Assembly: GCA_023382975.1 (NCBI GenBank)
Contig: JAHDXO010000085.1
Span: forward strand, 1-37,781
Reading direction: 5' to 3'
Origin: Pirellulaceae bacterium
GTDB lineage: Bacteria > Planctomycetota > Planctomycetia > Pirellulales > Pirellulaceae
Length of the DNA stretch: 37,781 nucleotides
The number at the start of each line of letters is the position of its first letter. Position 1 is the stretch's first letter. The position numbers and the translations under genes were made by a program. Under the pieces are notes generated by a model. The model saw only the letters and a program-made list of their open reading frames with translations. It made no database searches and was not told where the DNA came from. Of this stretch, positions 32,636 through 37,781 are shown in pieces.

Positions 32636-34084
32636 ATGAAACATGCGTTCTTCATTCTCTTGTCCACCACCTTGACTGTCGCGGGGATCGTATCGAGCGT
32701 TGCGGGCAGCGATCGTCCGCCCAATATCGTGCTGATTGTGTCGGACGATCAGGGTTACAACGATCTGGGCGTGCTGAGCGGGCATATCCTGACGCCGCAC
32801 GTGGACCGCATCGCGCGCGAAGGCGTGCGGTTGACGAATTTCTATGTCGCTTGGCCGGCCTGTACGCCTAGTCGCGGCGCGCTGCTTACCGGCCGGTATC
32901 CGCAGCGCAACGGCATCTACGACATGATCCGCAACGAGGCGCCGGACTACGGCCACCGCTACTCGCCCGCAGAATACGCCGTAACCTGGGAACGCATCGG
33001 CGGCATGGACACACGCGAAATTCTGTTGCCCCGTTTGCTCAGGCAGTCCGGGTACTACAGCGGCATTTTCGGCAAATGGGACTTGGGCATGCAGCGACGG
33101 TATCTTCCGCTGGCGCGCGGCTGGGACGAGTTCTACGGGTTCGTCAACACGGGGATCGATTACTACACGCACGAACGGTACGGCGTGCCGTCGATGTACC
33201 GCAACAACCAGCCGACGATCGAGGATCGAGGTACCTACTGTACCGATCTGTTCCGCCGCGAAGCGCTGCGGTTTCTGGAGCAGAACAAGGAACGTCCTTT
33301 CTTCCTGTATCTGCCGTTCAATGCCCCGCATAACGCTTCGAGCCTCGATCCGGAAATCCGGGCCGCGGCCCAGGCACCGGACCCGTGGCGCCAGAAGTAC
33401 CCGGATCCGTACGCGCAGGAAGGTCTTGTCGAAGGTGTTCGCTACGGGCAAGCTGCCAGACTGCCCAATCCTGCGCTTCGCAAGACTCATTATCTAGGTT
33501 CGATCACCGCCATGGATGCGGCGATCGGCGATGTGCTCGACCGGTTGGACGAGTACCGTCTGGCGGACAACACGATCGTCATCTTCTTCTCGGACAACGG
33601 CGGCTCCGGACCTGCCGACAATCGGCCTCTGCGAGGCGGCAAGAGCCAAGTGTTCGAGGGCGGCATCCGCGTCTGCTGCTTGGTCCGCTATCCGCCCCGA
33701 ATTCCCGCCGGCACGGTGAACGATCAGTTTCTTACGACGCTCGAAATGCTCCCGACCCTCTTGAACCTGGCCGGCGTCGAGCCGCCCGGCGACGTCGTCT
33801 TGGACGGTTTCGACATGCTGCCCGTGCTGAGCGGCGACCAACCCTCGCCGCGCCAGTCGATGTTCTGGAAACGCCAGGATCGCGAGGCGGCGCGAGTCGG
33901 TTGCTGGAAATGGGTCAACAACGCGGGCGAGAAGTTCCTGTTTGACTTGTCGCAAGACATCGGAGAAAAGCAGAACTTGATCGAATCCATGCCGGACAAG
34001 GCCGCCGAACTGGAGCAGCACTTCCGGCAGTGGCAGCAAGAGATGGAAGCCGCCGAACCCCGCGGCCCTTTCCGGGATTACTAG
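32636..34084 (+). CDS. Secreted arylsulfatase-type sulfatase
   Basis: A 482-residue S1-family sulfatase, probably acting outside the cytoplasm on sulfated glycans; substrate unknown. Signal peptide: MKHAFFILLSTTLTVAGI to about VAGS. Active site: CTPSRGALLTGRYP (Cys76), the formylglycine site. Metal ligands: NIVLIVSDDQGYNDLG at the N-terminus and FFSDNGGSGPADNRPLRGG later, with GKWDLG in the position of the family's GKWHLG motif (His replaced by Asp). The C-terminal part FDLSQDIGEKQNLIES is the usual end. AGGAGA precedes the ATG. It is more arylsulfatase-like than the sulfatase at 24834 (DDQGYNDLG, FEGGIRV) and shares little with it beyond the fold. Confidence 0.94.
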   Translation: MKHAFFILLSTTLTVAGIVSSVAGSDRPPNIVLIVSDDQGYNDLGVLSGHILTPHVDRIAREGVRLTNFYVAWPACTPSRGALLTGRYPQRNGIYDMIRNEAPDYGHRYSPAEYAVTWERIGGMDTREILLPRLLRQSGYYSGIFGKWDLGMQRRYLPLARGWDEFYGFVNTGIDYYTHERYGVPSMYRNNQPTIEDRGTYCTDLFRREALRFLEQNKERPFFLYLPFNAPHNASSLDPEIRAAAQAPDPWRQKYPDPYAQEGLVEGVRYGQAARLPNPALRKTHYLGSITAMDAAIGDVLDRLDEYRLADNTIVIFFSDNGGSGPADNRPLRGGKSQVFEGGIRVCCLVRYPPRIPAGTVNDQFLTTLEMLPTLLNLAGVEPPGDVVLDGFDMLPVLSGDQPSPRQSMFWKRQDREAARVGCWKWVNNAGEKFLFDLSQDIGEKQNLIESMPDKAAELEQHFRQWQQEMEAAEPRGPFRDY

Positions 34085-34702
34085 GGTCACCTCGCAGCGG
34101 CTGCGGACAAGCCACGCTGTTGCTCAACATGAAGCGTTGGCCGAGTAGTCTCGATTGCCGTGATTTCGCCGGACCGGCTAACCCAACCGAGTCAGAAACG
34201 TCGCTCGCCCATGCTGTTGACTCCCCTGGCTCGTCTCGCAAAAGAATAGCAGACTTTTCGGTCGAGACGATTGTTGTTATCCGCTCTGCGCGGTAACCTA
34301 ATAGACAGTGCGAGTCGCCACCGTCGCCGGCATCTTGGATTCTCGATAGTGGTGGGTTCGCACGAAGGAGACGCGTCCTTCTATTCGCGTTCGAAGGCGC
34401 CAAGCCATGCATCCGGCGAATCTTCATGGTTTGCCACCGCCGGGCTGGTCCGCTAGATCACCGACGGTTGCGGGGGATCACTATCGATCCATGTTCGCTC
34501 CCGCCTTCAACGCACTAGCCGCTATCCGCTCTTCCGCTTCGCAATCCGGCCTTCTTGTGTTGCTTTCTGGCGGAATTCTTTTTTGTACGGCACGCCCTGA
34601 CCCTGTCGTCGGTCACCGCATGTCGCAGGTCCAAGTTCCAAGAGTTTCGACTCGCCGGACCGCGTCACCGCAGCCTGGGAGCCGCCGACAAGGAGAATGG
34701 TC
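34085..34702. other. 618-bp intergenic region
   Basis: It lies between the second sulfatase and the giant surface protein. No gene is supported: the frames at 34030-34296, 34271-34456 and 34407-34790 have no ribosome site or recognised motif. The sequence is more AT-rich in places (about 34240-34300 and 34555-34590). The last part holds AAGGAGA, the ribosome site of the following gene, and it probably contains that gene's promoter and leader. No terminator hairpin was found after the sulfatase. Confidence 0.5.

Positions 34703-37781
<3,079 letters not shown>

Noticed and set aside
34030..34296. 88-codon open frame overlapping the end of the second sulfatase
   Set aside because: It starts inside the sulfatase gene in another frame, has no ribosome site and no recognised motif.

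Overview
The window looks like the chromosome of a planctomycete, probably Pirellulales-like. Evidence: two secreted formylglycine-type sulfatases, a Tat-exported sugar isomerase-like protein, an FAD oxidoreductase of the planctomycete 'xanthan lyase' type, and a very large surface protein with the basic leader ending in LEDRRVLS that is typical of planctomycete giant secreted proteins. Codon use is GC-rich throughout, which produces many long antisense shadow frames. No rRNA, tRNA, CRISPR array or integrase gene was seen.

Layout. (1) 1-4.07 kb: mogA (molybdopterin adenylyltransferase), a convergent exported TPR protein, and a divergent membrane-anchored protein. (2) 4.09-18.49 kb: a 14.3-kb island bounded by two 102-bp direct repeats. 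Both repeats are copies of the last 34 codons (stop included) of an iron-type alcohol dehydrogenase gene whose intact copy lies at the right edge. The island holds one five-gene operon: SNF2/RapA helicase (DrmD-like), large N6-adenine methyltransferase (DrmMI/PglX-like), RecF/OLD-type ATPase, a small unknown protein, and a 1687-residue COG1205-type helicase with DUF1998-like Cys cluster and a nuclease-like tail. I read it as an anti-phage defence system related to class 1 DISARM, in which DrmA and DrmB functions appear fused, DrmC is missing, and an ATPase plus small protein pair is added. (3) 18.4-24.8 kb: the alcohol dehydrogenase, divergent from a suf operon (sufR, sufC, sufB, sufD, Rieske ferredoxin, sufT-like DUF59) for Fe-S cluster assembly; a strong promoter overlapped by a large dyad lies in front of sufR. 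(4) 24.8-34.1 kb: sulfatase, xylose-isomerase-like protein, zinc-ribbon protein, FAD oxidoreductase, convergent halogenase-like flavoprotein and a second sulfatase, i.e. polysaccharide-degradation and secondary functions common in planctomycetes. (5) 34.7 kb to the end: a giant surface protein open to the right edge (no stop in the window), with beta-helix repeats, PKD-like domains and two ConA/LamG-type domains apparently inserted inside one PKD-like unit.

A palindromic MITE-like repeat occurs twice in opposite orientation, between sufB and sufD and between the zinc-ribbon and FAD oxidoreductase genes. All functional calls rest on motifs read by eye; no database search was run.
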